Assembly: GCA_964615375.1 (NCBI GenBank)
Contig: CAZTOW010000025.1
Span: 62,001-126,000, forward strand
DNA from: CAZKWG01 sp964615375
GTDB taxonomy: Bacteria > Myxococcota_A > UBA796 > CAZKWG01
Reading direction: 5' to 3'
DNA length: 64,000 nucleotides
A model generated the notes under the pieces. That model worked only from the letters and a program-made list of their open reading frames with translations. It did not search any database and was not told the DNA's origin. The translations under genes and the position numbers were made by a program. Below are positions 1-12,477 of this stretch, in pieces; positions within the stretch are counted from its first letter, which is position 1, and every line of letters begins with the position of its first letter.

Positions 1-622
1 TGTCCTCTCGTGGCGGCGGCCCTGCCTCCTCCCCCACCTGCGCCCTCAGCCCCCCCGAAAATCTCAGGTACTCCTTGAACGTCAGCGGCGGCAGCACGAA
101 CTCCGTGAAGCGCCCCGCGCCGGACTCCCGGCTCTTCAGCTTCAGCGCCGCCGCCGCGGAGCCCGACACGATGAAGCGCGCGCGCGGGAAGCTGTCCACC
201 AGCGACTTCAGGTGCAGCTCCCAGTCCTTGCGGTACTGGATCTCGTCCAGGAAGACGAAGACCCTGCTCCCGCGATCGTGGCCGAAGCGCTCGAAGTAGA
301 GCCCGATCAGCTCGTCGAGGCTCAGCTCCAGGTAGGTGGGCGTGTCCAGGCTGGCGAACATCACGCTCTCGGGCGCGCTCCCCTCCCCCAGGAGCTCGGC
401 GATGAGCTGCTGCAGCAGGACCGTCTTGCCCACACGCCGCGGCCCCATCAGCACCACGGCCCGGCGCACGCTCAGGTCCAGGGCCAGCTCTCGGAAGGGC
501 TTGAAGTAGTCCCGCCGCGGCCAGCCGCGCACCTCCTCGTCCACGCCGCCCCCGGTCCACCACGGGTTGTCGAAGACCAGCCGCTTCGCCACCTGCTCGC
601 GGGTGATGGACCGCACGCGCAC
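1..622 (-). CDS. AAA+ ATPase (AAA_14/DUF4143 family), 3' end cut by window edge
   Basis: The N-terminal 207 residues of a leftward gene are present and the C-terminal part lies beyond the left edge. Translation shows a Walker A motif GPRRVGKT, a Walker B VFVFLDEIQ and a sensor-1-like FIVSGS. These are the order and spacing of the AAA_14 domain found in DUF4143 ATPases, a very widespread prokaryotic family of poorly known function; some are tied to toxin-like or nucleic-acid roles. GTG at 622 is the likely start. A TTG at 643 is the only other in-frame choice before a stop at 644-646, and it would place the start inside the inverted repeat 627-656. Family assignment is firm; biological role is unknown. 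Confidence 0.85.
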   Translation of the reverse strand, partial: MRVRSITREQVAKRLVFDNPWWTGGGVDEEVRGWPRRDYFKPFRELALDLSVRRAVVLMGPRRVGKTVLLQQLIAELLGEGSAPESVMFASLDTPTYLELSLDELIGLYFERFGHDRGSRVFVFLDEIQYRKDWELHLKSLVDSFPRARFIVSGSAAAALKLKSRESGAGRFTEFVLPPLTFKEYLRFSGGLRAQVGEEAGPPPRED

Positions 623-626
623 CCCC

Positions 627-656
627 AGAACAAGGATAGTCAACTATCCTTGTTCT
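627..656. promoter_or_regulatory. perfect 14-bp inverted repeat abutting the ATPase start
   Basis: AGAACAAGGATAGT at 627-640 is followed by CA and then its exact reverse complement at 643-656. It sits 5 bp upstream of the GTG of the leftward ATPase and is AT-richer than its surroundings. A repressor operator is the simplest reading. There is no T-run, and the 2-nt spacer is too small for a normal terminator loop. Confidence 0.6.
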
Positions 657-805
657 CGCCAGCCCCGGCTGCTATGATGCGCCCATGATCGATCCTGGCG
701 ATCCTCGCGCGGTTCGCCGAAGCGTCCGGGTCGAGGCCTCAAGGCGGATCGGCGTGGGAACGCGCGCCGTCTTGGAGACGGCACCCCCTGGCTGACGGAG
801 TGAAC

Positions 806-943
806 ATGCCCTACCTCGCGATGGCCGGCGTCGGTCCGACAGAGGCGATCATCCTGGCCGTGGTCATCGGGATCTTCGCCTTCAAGATCCTGGGGCTGCT
901 GCGGCTGAAGCGGCGGCTCTTCGGCGGCGACGAGCCGAAGTGA
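806..943 (+). CDS. small single-pass membrane protein (45 aa)
   Basis: ATG follows a GGAG 5 nt upstream. The product has a short N-terminus, one hydrophobic helix at about residues 14-31 (AIILAVVIGIFAFKILGLL) and a basic tail (RLKRRLFGGDEPK). The start of the helix (GPTEAIIL) recalls TatA, but the amphipathic helix and FGPKKLP-type motif of TatA are missing, so a TatA call is not supported. Its stop overlaps the ATG of the LysR gene by 1 nt (TGATG), which suggests translational coupling. Function is not recognised. Confidence 0.5.
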   Translation: MPYLAMAGVGPTEAIILAVVIGIFAFKILGLLRLKRRLFGGDEPK

Positions 944-1839
944 TGGACCTCGACGACATCCGCGCCCTGATCAGCGTCATCGAGCACGGCTCCACGCAGG
1001 CGGCGGCGGCGGCGACCCGGGTGTCGCGGACGACGCTGCGACGGCGGCTGGAGAGCCTGGAGGCGGCGGTGGGGGTGCCGCTGCTGGTGCGGGGGAGCGG
1101 GGGCGCCATCCCGACGCCGGCCGGGGTGGCGCTGGCGGAGCGGGGGCGCTCGCTGGTCCAGGAGGCCTCGGCCCTGGTCTCGGCGGTGCGGGCGATGGAG
1201 CGACCGCCGGAGGGCCAGTTTCGGGTGCTGGCCCCCGTGGGGCTGCCGCCGCACGTCCTTCAGCTCATGTACGCCACCGCGCACCAGCTCATGCCACGCC
1301 TGGAATTCAGCGTCGCGCTGGCCGAGGATCCGCTGCGCGCGCCGCTGGACGAGCTGGACCTCATCCTGCACTTCGGGGCGCCGCCCACCCACGGGCCCTG
1401 GGTGTCCACGCTGGTGCGCTCGGCCCCCGAGCGCGTGCTGGCCTCGCCCGTCTACCTCGAGGAGCACGGCGCGCCCCAGCACCCCTCCGAGCTCGAGCGC
1501 CACAGCCTGCTGAGCTGGAAGGCGCCCGGAGAGGACGGTCGGAGCTGGCCGCTAAGGACGGGCGGTATTCTTCCTGTAACGCCGTGTCTCATCCTGTCGG
1601 ACGTCCACCTGCTGCGCCAGTTCGCCGCCATGGGCGCGGGACTGGCCCTGCTGCCCGACGGCGGGGTCCCCGAGGGGCCGGACCTGGCGGGCGAGCTGGT
1701 GCCCGTGCTGGGCGAGGCCATCGGCCGCCCCAACGCCCTGCGCGCCCTGGTGCCCGAGGCCCTCTCCCGCCTGCCCAAGGGGCGGCGGATGATGGCCCTG
1801 ATCAAGGAGCTGCTGGCGGGGATGCAGGCGCTGGCGTAG
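943..1839 (+). CDS. LysR-type transcriptional regulator
   Basis: This 298-residue protein has an N-terminal winged helix (about 1-60, with VSRTTLRRRLESLEAAVG as the recognition helix region) and a C-terminal LysR substrate-binding domain. It is of standard LTTR length. A GTG at 940 is also in frame, but the ATG at 943 gives the 1-nt stop/start coupling with the small membrane protein upstream. Its 3' end overlaps the 3' end of the convergent M28 peptidase gene by 38 bp. The effector is unknown, and no divergent target gene lies next to it. Confidence 0.88.
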   Translation: MDLDDIRALISVIEHGSTQAAAAATRVSRTTLRRRLESLEAAVGVPLLVRGSGGAIPTPAGVALAERGRSLVQEASALVSAVRAMERPPEGQFRVLAPVGLPPHVLQLMYATAHQLMPRLEFSVALAEDPLRAPLDELDLILHFGAPPTHGPWVSTLVRSAPERVLASPVYLEEHGAPQHPSELERHSLLSWKAPGEDGRSWPLRTGGILPVTPCLILSDVHLLRQFAAMGAGLALLPDGGVPEGPDLAGELVPVLGEAIGRPNALRALVPEALSRLPKGRRMMALIKELLAGMQALA

Positions 1840-3232
1840 GCGGGTTGGGGGCGTTGGCCAGCAGCCAGGCCAGGCCCGCCACCGCGGCGACGCCCTCCTG
1901 CAGCGCGGCGGGGTCCACCTTGTCCACCGTGTCTGCCTCGGTGTGGTGGACGTCGAAGTAGCGCGAGTCGTCCGGGCGGAGGCCGATCACGGGCACGCCC
2001 GCGTCCTCCAGGAAGGAGATGTCGGCCCCTCCTCCGCCCTCGGTGACGGGCAGGCCGAGCGGGGCCAGCGCCTGACCGAGCCAGGTCATGGCCTCCGGGC
2101 TGGCTGTGGCCCCCCAGCCGAGCGGGCGTCCGCCGCCCAGATCGGTCTCCATCGCGGCGACGTGGCGCTCGCTCCCGTGGGCGGCGAAGTAGGCCCGCCC
2201 GCCGGCGAGCCCGTTCTCCTCGTTGGCGAAGAGCACGGCGCGGATGGTGCGCTTCGGCGCGACCCCCAGGGCCTGGAGCTGGCGCATGGCCTCGATGACG
2301 TGGACCACGCCCGCGCCGTCGTCGTGCGCCCCCTGGCCCACGTCCCAGGAGTCCAGGTGCGCGCCGATGAGCACGATCTCGTCGGGCGCCTCCGAACCCC
2401 GGATCTCCGCCAGCACCTGCGCGCTGTCCCGATCCGGCAGGGTCTGCGCCCCGAGGCGCAGCTTCAGCCGCACCGGCACGCCCTGCTCGACCATGCGCGT
2501 GATCTGCTCGGCGTCCTCCACCGTGATCGCCGCCGCGGGGATCGCGGGGTGCGCGGGATCGTAGCGGGTCCCGCCCGTGTGCGGCGTGTACAGCGAGCGC
2601 GTCGTCACCGACCGCACCAGCACCGCCACCGCCCCCTGCGCCGAGGCCAGCGCCGGCCCGCGCGCGCGCGCCTGGACGGCCGTCCCGTAGCGCGGCGCCG
2701 TGGGCACACCCTCCTCCATCGGGATGTTCAGCAGCGCGATCTTCCCCTTCATCTGCGGCCCGATCTCGTTGAGCGAGCGCGCGACCGCCACCTCGGCCTC
2801 CACCCCCGGCGTGCCCACCGAGCCGCCCAGGGCCAGCAGCCCGAGCTCCCGCGGGCGGGGCGCGAGCATGGTGAGCTCCGCCTCTCCCCTCACCCACACC
2901 GGGATCTTCACCGGCTCCGTCCAGGCCCGCAGCCCGTCCTTGCTCAGCTCGGCCAGCGACCAGGCCACCGCCGCCTCGTAGCCCGGCGAGCCCGAGAGGC
3001 GGTGCCCCACCTCGTCGCAGAGGCGCGCGAGCCGGGTCCAGGCGCTCCCGCCCGTGCGCGACGCCTGTAACAGCGCCTGTAAGGTCGGATCCTCGACGCT
3101 CTGCGCCAGGGAGCCCACAGCTGGTCCCACAGCTGGCCCCACCGCCGGCGCGGTCATGGCCGGGGGCTCCGCGGCGGGCGCTGCCGCCTCAGGCGTCTTC
3201 GCGCAGGAGAGCAGGAGCGCCCAGAGGATCAT
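1802..3232 (-). CDS. M28-family zinc aminopeptidase/carboxypeptidase lipoprotein
   Basis: This is a secreted metallopeptidase of 476 aa. The N-terminus is a short lipoprotein-type signal (WALLLSCAKT) followed by an Ala/Pro linker with a repeated AVGP motif. A PA-like insert (about 120-240) precedes the catalytic part. All expected di-zinc ligands can be seen: H and D of GAHLDSWD, the second D of GAHDDGAG, the Glu pair of ANEENG, the D of METDLGG and the H of DVHHTEAD. It resembles carboxypeptidase Q-like M28 enzymes. The start lies 3 nt after the carB stop, so it is probably the third gene of the car operon, which is an unusual partner. The last 38 bp overlap the convergent LysR gene. Confidence 0.88.
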   Translation of the reverse strand: MILWALLLSCAKTPEAAAPAAEPPAMTAPAVGPAVGPAVGSLAQSVEDPTLQALLQASRTGGSAWTRLARLCDEVGHRLSGSPGYEAAVAWSLAELSKDGLRAWTEPVKIPVWVRGEAELTMLAPRPRELGLLALGGSVGTPGVEAEVAVARSLNEIGPQMKGKIALLNIPMEEGVPTAPRYGTAVQARARGPALASAQGAVAVLVRSVTTRSLYTPHTGGTRYDPAHPAIPAAAITVEDAEQITRMVEQGVPVRLKLRLGAQTLPDRDSAQVLAEIRGSEAPDEIVLIGAHLDSWDVGQGAHDDGAGVVHVIEAMRQLQALGVAPKRTIRAVLFANEENGLAGGRAYFAAHGSERHVAAMETDLGGGRPLGWGATASPEAMTWLGQALAPLGLPVTEGGGGADISFLEDAGVPVIGLRPDDSRYFDVHHTEADTVDKVDPAALQEGVAAVAGLAWLLANAPNPPTPAPASPPAAP

Positions 3233-3235
3233 GGC

Positions 3236-7625
<4,390 letters not shown>

Positions 7626-7656
7626 CGAAGCTGCCCTCCGCTGAGCGAACATACGA

Positions 7657-7701
7657 AAACGCCGGCCTGATCCCGCGGAAGACACGGGCAGGCCGGCGTT
7701 T
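7657..7701 (-). promoter_or_regulatory. long stem-loop in the carAB leader (candidate attenuator)
   Basis: Read leftward, AAACGCCGGCCTG (7701-7689) pairs perfectly over 13 bp with CAGGCCGGCGTTT (7669-7657). The 19-nt loop itself contains a CCCG/CGGG pair. The stem is followed by TTCG rather than a long T-run, and lies 31 nt upstream of the carA ATG. The next gene on the other side is divergent, so this hairpin is in the 5' leader and is not a 3' terminator for that gene. No leader peptide was evident. Confidence 0.6.
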
Positions 7702-7783
7702 GTTGCGCGGCCGTTTACCGCGCCGGGGCGGGCTCGTCAAGGCCCCGGCGTGATAGCCTGGACCATCACTCCAGGGAGCACCC

Positions 7784-9481
7784 ATGTTGCCGTTCCTGAT
7801 GGTCGCCAGCGCGCTCGCCGGTGGGCCCAACGCGCTCACCCAGCTCGTCCGTGAGTACCCGCCGCCGACCATCGCCGCGCGCTGTGGGTCGCTCGAGCTG
7901 GTCGCCGGGTCCGCGGAGGCGCTCGCCAGCATGCCGCTCCCGGACATGCCCGAGGCCCTGAGCGCCCTCAACCGCGCCGCGCTGGAGCAGGCCGGCTTCG
8001 ACCTCGAGGGCCCGGTCACGTTGGTGAGCTGGGAGATCGGAGGGGAGAAGCCCATGATCCTCCGCCTGCCCTACTCCGGGGACGAGGCGCGCCTGGAGGC
8101 CTGGCTCGGCGACCTGGGCGCCCCCGCCCAGCGGCTGGAGCACGGGAGCTGGGCGGTCGGGAAGAAGGGCGAGAGGCTCCACCTGAAGGCCGGCATGCTC
8201 GAGCTCCGCGAGGGCACAGCACCGACGGGACCTGGTTGGAGCCCACCGCCCGGGCTGATCGACGACCTGCCGGACGAGGGCTGCGCGTTCGTGGTCCGAA
8301 TGGGCGAGGAGAGCGAGAAATTCCCCAAGCTCGAGGCGATGGCCCTCCACGCCGACGCGGGCGAGGAGAGCGATCTCTTCGTGCGCGTCCTGCTGTCCGA
8401 GGAGGCGCCGGCTGGCCTGCTGCGCGAGGGGCGCGAGCGCCCGGCCCTGGGCCGCTCCAAGGATCGGCCCGCCATGCTGCTCTCCATGGGCGTCGATCCC
8501 ATCGCGGCGCTCCAGGCGGCCCTGCGAGCGCCCGGGGTGCCGGGGAAGCTCCAGGGGATTCGCGAGCCTGTGGACCAGCTCGATGAGCTCCTCACGGCGG
8601 CCGGCGTGGAGCTCGCGCCGGGGACCTCCGCGGCGCTGTGGCGGGAGGGCGGGCTCCTGAAGCGGGGACCCGCCCTGCGCTACGCGGCGGTGATCCCGCT
8701 GCGCCAGTCCGGCGGCGGGCACATCCCCGGCGGGAGGCTGGAGCAGGGCGTGGTACAGGCGCTGGAGGCGCACCAGATCCCGGTCACCGAGGCCGACGGC
8801 GTCCACACCGCGCGCCTGGGCCGGATCTCGCTCTCCTTCGCGGCGCGCCGCGACCGGCTCTACGTCGCCTCCGACCCGGACACGCTGGACCAGAGCCTGG
8901 CCCGGGTGCGCGGCCACCGCTGGGGAGACCGGAAATTCCGCAATTTCGCCCGAGATCAGGCTGTGGCCCTCCAGGGCGGCATCCCGGGCGTGGCGGGCGG
9001 CGCCAACGGCCTGGTGGGCCTGCGGGCGGAGGGCCCGATGGTCGAGTTCACGGTGTCGGGCTCGGGCACCGTGGGGGCCGCGGGGGCGGGCATGCTGGGC
9101 GCCATCGCCATCCCGAACTTCGTGGCCATGCAGCAGAAGGCGAGGCGGGCGGAGCTCCCTGGAGCGCTCGCTGAGATCCGTATCGCAGAGATGGCCTATG
9201 AAGCGGCCTTCGACGAGTTTCTTGCGCTGCCGCCCAGCCCCAGACCGGTCGAGGCGCTGAGCCGCGAGGCGGTCCCCTGGCCCAGACCCGAGGCCTGGGA
9301 GCGGCTCGGCTGGAGGCCGGATGAGGACCTGCGCGGGACCTACTGGGTGGAGGTGTCGGAGGACGGCGGCTTCGTAGTCCACGGGATGATCGACGCCGAC
9401 GGCGACGGCGTCCCCGCGCACTACACGGTGTCCAAGGATGAGACCGAGCCCGTGCAGCTCACACCCAAGGACGTGTACTGA
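7784..9481 (+). CDS. secreted protein with a C-terminal type IV pilin-like module
   Basis: The protein is 565 aa with a short signal peptide (MLPFLMVASALAGG). Residues about 15-425 form a domain I do not recognise. From about residue 428 the sequence turns into something very like a myxobacterial major-pilin body: a small-residue hydrophobic helix with GAIAIPNFVAMQQKARRAEL, then AEMAYEAAFDEFLALP, and a terminal strand set with GTYWVEVS and DADGDGVPAHYTV. The prepilin peptidase site (G-FTLIE) is absent, since the helix starts inside the chain. It could be a pilus-associated or pilin-fold adhesin. It is divergent from carA. Confidence 0.7.
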   Translation: MLPFLMVASALAGGPNALTQLVREYPPPTIAARCGSLELVAGSAEALASMPLPDMPEALSALNRAALEQAGFDLEGPVTLVSWEIGGEKPMILRLPYSGDEARLEAWLGDLGAPAQRLEHGSWAVGKKGERLHLKAGMLELREGTAPTGPGWSPPPGLIDDLPDEGCAFVVRMGEESEKFPKLEAMALHADAGEESDLFVRVLLSEEAPAGLLREGRERPALGRSKDRPAMLLSMGVDPIAALQAALRAPGVPGKLQGIREPVDQLDELLTAAGVELAPGTSAALWREGGLLKRGPALRYAAVIPLRQSGGGHIPGGRLEQGVVQALEAHQIPVTEADGVHTARLGRISLSFAARRDRLYVASDPDTLDQSLARVRGHRWGDRKFRNFARDQAVALQGGIPGVAGGANGLVGLRAEGPMVEFTVSGSGTVGAAGAGMLGAIAIPNFVAMQQKARRAELPGALAEIRIAEMAYEAAFDEFLALPPSPRPVEALSREAVPWPRPEAWERLGWRPDEDLRGTYWVEVSEDGGFVVHGMIDADGDGVPAHYTVSKDETEPVQLTPKDVY

Positions 9482-9524
9482 CAGGCGGGCCGCCGGGCGC
9501 TACCGTGAGGCGCGGAGGGACCCC

Positions 9525-10925
9525 ATGCTCCTGAGCCTGCTCCTCACCTCGCTCGCCCACGCCGGCACCTGCGCGCTCCCCGAGACCCTGGACGCCCTGC
9601 GCGGCGGGCCCGTCCTCCACCCCGGGATGGTCGAGGCTCCGGCGCGCGTGGGTCGGCTCCCCTCGCCCCGCCCTCCCCCGACCCCCGGGGTCAAGTCCGT
9701 CTATGGCACGAACTACGAGGACCACCTGGAGACGGAGAACTTCACCATCAACTGGTGGGCGGGGGGCATCACCGAGGAGCATGCGGTCCTGGCGGGCGAG
9801 GCCCTGGAGACCGCCTGGACGGTCTTCGTGGAGGAGTCGGGCTGGACGCCCCCCGTCTCCTCGGACACCTACTACATCTGGGTCCTGATCGACCCCAGCC
9901 TCGGATCCACCACAGGTTATACCGTCGAGTACACCACCGACGAGTACCCCGACGGGTACCCCATCATCTACCTGAACCCCTCCTCGCTGGACCTCTACGG
10001 CGAGGGCTTCTGGACCGCGCTCGCCGAGCACGAGTTCATGCACGCGCTCCAGTACGCCGTGCGCGACTGGGACGGCACCTACGAGGGGGAGAGCTGGTAC
10101 TGGGAGGCCTCGGCCACCTGGGCCTCTCAGCTCGCCGACCCCGAGGTGGACAGCCACGAGTACACCAGCGAGTGGTACGCCGACCAGCCCGAGCTGCGCT
10201 ACGACAGCCGCGACGGCGGGCACGACTACGGGATGTTCGTGTTCAACGCCTGGATGGAGGAGTTCCTCACCGGCGATGGCGGGATGCGGGCCGTCTGGAA
10301 CCTCAGCGCGGACATGCCCGACGACACCTGGGACGCCATCCTGAGCGCCTCGACCGGCGAGGGCGTGGACGCGCTGTGGGGCGGCTTCACCGGGGCCTAC
10401 GCCGACCGCCAGCTCGCCGAGAGTGAGCTGTACACCAATGTTACAGTCCTGGGCGCCCTGAGCGATGGGGCCTCGGGCACGCTCCCCTACCTGGGCACCC
10501 ACTACTACCGGGCCACAGGCGAGGTCAGCGTCACCGCCGAGGGCGACGTCGTCCTGAGCGGGCCCGACGGCCTCGGCCTCGCCGTGGACCTGGTCGCCGG
10601 GGACATCCTGGCCGTCACCGGGCTCTCCGACGACGAGCCCTACACGCTGAGCGTCGGCGTGGTCGTCGAGGAGACGGGCGAGGGAGAGGGAGAGGGAGAG
10701 GGAGAGGGAGAGGGTGAAGGCGAGGGTGAGGGCGAGGGTGAGGGCGAGGGTGAAGGCGAGGGTGAGGGCGAAGGCGAGGGTGAAGGCGAGGACACCGGCG
10801 AGTCGGGCTCCAAGGAGGGCTGCGGCTGCTCGAGCGCCGGGGCTGCCGGCGCCTCCTCCCTGGCCCCGATCCTGCTCTTCTGCGCCCGGCGCCGTCGTGC
10901 GCGGCGATCTGACGCCAAAGCCTGA
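9525..10925 (+). CDS. secreted zinc metalloprotease-like protein with Gly-Glu spacer and MYXO-CTERM-like anchor
   Basis: ATG at 9525 has GGAGGG 5 nt upstream, and a signal peptide (LLLTSLAHAG) follows. The catalytic motif is HEFMHALQYA (HExxH, around residue 170), with EASATWAS downstream as a likely third-ligand region. After a beta-rich domain come about 19 Gly-Glu pairs, then GCGCSSAGAAGASS, a hydrophobic stretch and CARRRRARR. That is the Gly-Cys/TM/Arg-cluster plan of MYXO-CTERM sorting tails. The product is predicted to be exported and then processed or anchored at the surface. Confidence 0.82.
   Translation: MLLSLLLTSLAHAGTCALPETLDALRGGPVLHPGMVEAPARVGRLPSPRPPPTPGVKSVYGTNYEDHLETENFTINWWAGGITEEHAVLAGEALETAWTVFVEESGWTPPVSSDTYYIWVLIDPSLGSTTGYTVEYTTDEYPDGYPIIYLNPSSLDLYGEGFWTALAEHEFMHALQYAVRDWDGTYEGESWYWEASATWASQLADPEVDSHEYTSEWYADQPELRYDSRDGGHDYGMFVFNAWMEEFLTGDGGMRAVWNLSADMPDDTWDAILSASTGEGVDALWGGFTGAYADRQLAESELYTNVTVLGALSDGASGTLPYLGTHYYRATGEVSVTAEGDVVLSGPDGLGLAVDLVAGDILAVTGLSDDEPYTLSVGVVVEETGEGEGEGEGEGEGEGEGEGEGEGEGEGEGEGEGEGEGEDTGESGSKEGCGCSSAGAAGASSLAPILLFCARRRRARRSDAKA
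10677..10790 (+). repeat. in-frame hexanucleotide repeat encoding (Gly-Glu)x19
   Basis: About 19 tandem copies of a GGXGAR hexamer (GGAGAG, GGTGAG, GGCGAG, GGTGAA) lie inside the metalloprotease gene between its folded part and its C-terminal anchor. The first units are identical (GGAGAG) and later ones mixed, so the tract is a likely site of replication slippage in 6-bp steps, changing linker length but not frame. Confidence 0.9.
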
Positions 10926-10947
10926 GCGCGGCGCTATACTGCGCGCC

Positions 10948-12477
10948 ATGCTCATCAGCCTCCTCGTCCTCCTCGCCTGCGAGCCCGGCAAGGTCATCCT
11001 CCAGGAGACCGGCCAGAACCCCGTCCCCGATGACTCGAAGGCGCCCGACGACACGGGGGAGCCGGACACGGGGCCCTACCCCCAGACCGTGACGCTGGAC
11101 GGGCCCAACGCCTTCGACCCCGCGCGCACCGGCCCCATCGCGTTCGTCGTGACCGGCGGGGAGTACGCCCGGGTCAAGGTCGAGCTGCGCGACAGCACCG
11201 GCTACCTGCTCCAGACCCTGGCCGACGGCTCCGGCCCGGTGAGCGCGATCACCTGGGACGGGACCGACCCCTCGGGCAACCCGGCCGCAGCCGGACAATA
11301 TACGTTACAGCTCCACTCTGAGCGGGACGGCTACACGGACGCCGAGGCCGAGCTCAGCTTCTGGCTGGTGCGACTGGGGGTGGACTCGGGCACGCTGGCC
11401 GGCGCCCAGCGCGTCTCGCTCATCTGGCACAAGGACGGCGACGCCGGCCGCTACTTCGTCTCCGAGAGCACCGACGCCACCTTCCAGCTCAGCGCCCTGG
11501 TGGACGAGGAGGGCCAGCCCACCGAGGTCCCCATCCCCTGGCAGGACCTGGAGAGCCCCCCGTCCAGCGCGGTGGACCAGAACATGCCCGCCGCCTACCC
11601 CTACGACGCGACGCCCGCCCTGCGCCTGCACTTCGGCGGCGAGCTGGGCGGGGCGCCCGTGACCGCCACCATCGACGGATGGAGCGTCGAGGACCCCACC
11701 GTCGCCGACGACGGCGAGCTCACCTTCGTGCGGGACAGCGCGCTGGCCGAGGGGCCGAGCGTCGTCGAGGAGACGCTGACGCTGACCTGGGCCGTGGACG
11801 GCGAGCCCCTGGCCGCCCAGGAGATCCCGCTCCAGATGTACGCCCTGCTGGGGCCGCCCACCTTCGACGAGGCGGACTCGCCCTACCTGCCCTGGGTGGC
11901 GGTGATCGACCCGGCGCTGCGCGACATGAGCGGCGTGGCGCCGACCGAGGAGGCCGTCATCAGCGCGCTGGTGGACTACATCTACAACGATCTCGGCATC
12001 GCCTACGACACGCGGTACGGGGCCAGCGCCTACATGAGCTACCGCGGCTGGGGCTGGGACAGCGCCGACTTCGACATGACGGCCTTCCTGGACCGGTCCA
12101 ACGGCGACATCGTCAACTGCTCGGACTGCGCGGGCATCCTCTCGGTCCACGCCAACATGCTGGGGGCCTACCTCGGCCAGTCCATCATCTCGCCCTCGTT
12201 CTCGCTGAACTACATCCTGGCCATCGGCGGCGACGAGTTCACGCACTGCCCCTTCGGCCCGACCTCCTGCGGCTTCAGCTACCACGCGGTCACCAGCCCG
12301 GACGACAGCGACACCATCTACGACGCCACCCTGGCGCTGGACGGCGACGACGATCCCGGCTCGGAGCCCAACGAGGTGCTGATGGTCCAGACCATCACGG
12401 GCGAAGAGTACCTGGACCGCCTCGTCATGAGCGGCTCGCCCAACTACCAGAGCTACGGCACGGGGTCCATCCGATGA
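10948..12477 (+). CDS. lipoprotein with FlgD/Ig-like domain and transglutaminase-like C-terminus
   Basis: This is a 509-aa product. The lipobox LLVLLAC is followed by an acidic Thr/Pro linker. Residues about 45-140 look like a FlgD-type Ig fold (ITWDGTDPSGNPAAAGQYTLQ). The C-terminal third contains NCSDCAGIL, then FSYHAVTS and IYDATLALDG. This gives an ordered Cys-His-Asp set compatible with a transglutaminase/NlpC-like cysteine catalytic triad, though I infer this from spacing only. Its stop overlaps the next ATG by 4 nt. Confidence 0.7.
   Translation: MLISLLVLLACEPGKVILQETGQNPVPDDSKAPDDTGEPDTGPYPQTVTLDGPNAFDPARTGPIAFVVTGGEYARVKVELRDSTGYLLQTLADGSGPVSAITWDGTDPSGNPAAAGQYTLQLHSERDGYTDAEAELSFWLVRLGVDSGTLAGAQRVSLIWHKDGDAGRYFVSESTDATFQLSALVDEEGQPTEVPIPWQDLESPPSSAVDQNMPAAYPYDATPALRLHFGGELGGAPVTATIDGWSVEDPTVADDGELTFVRDSALAEGPSVVEETLTLTWAVDGEPLAAQEIPLQMYALLGPPTFDEADSPYLPWVAVIDPALRDMSGVAPTEEAVISALVDYIYNDLGIAYDTRYGASAYMSYRGWGWDSADFDMTAFLDRSNGDIVNCSDCAGILSVHANMLGAYLGQSIISPSFSLNYILAIGGDEFTHCPFGPTSCGFSYHAVTSPDDSDTIYDATLALDGDDDPGSEPNEVLMVQTITGEEYLDRLVMSGSPNYQSYGTGSIR

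Noticed and set aside
685..795. 36-codon ORF before the small membrane protein
   Set aside because: It has no ribosome-binding site and no protein character; it is probably leader sequence.
806..943. TatA identity for the 45-aa membrane protein
   Set aside because: It lacks the FGP hinge and amphipathic helix and no tatB/C is nearby; only the first residues of the helix look similar.
1452..2897. 481-aa open frame on the minus strand overlapping LysR and the M28 peptidase
   Set aside because: It is a Gly/Arg/Ala-rich shadow frame of high-GC coding DNA; the overlapping M28 frame has intact zinc motifs.
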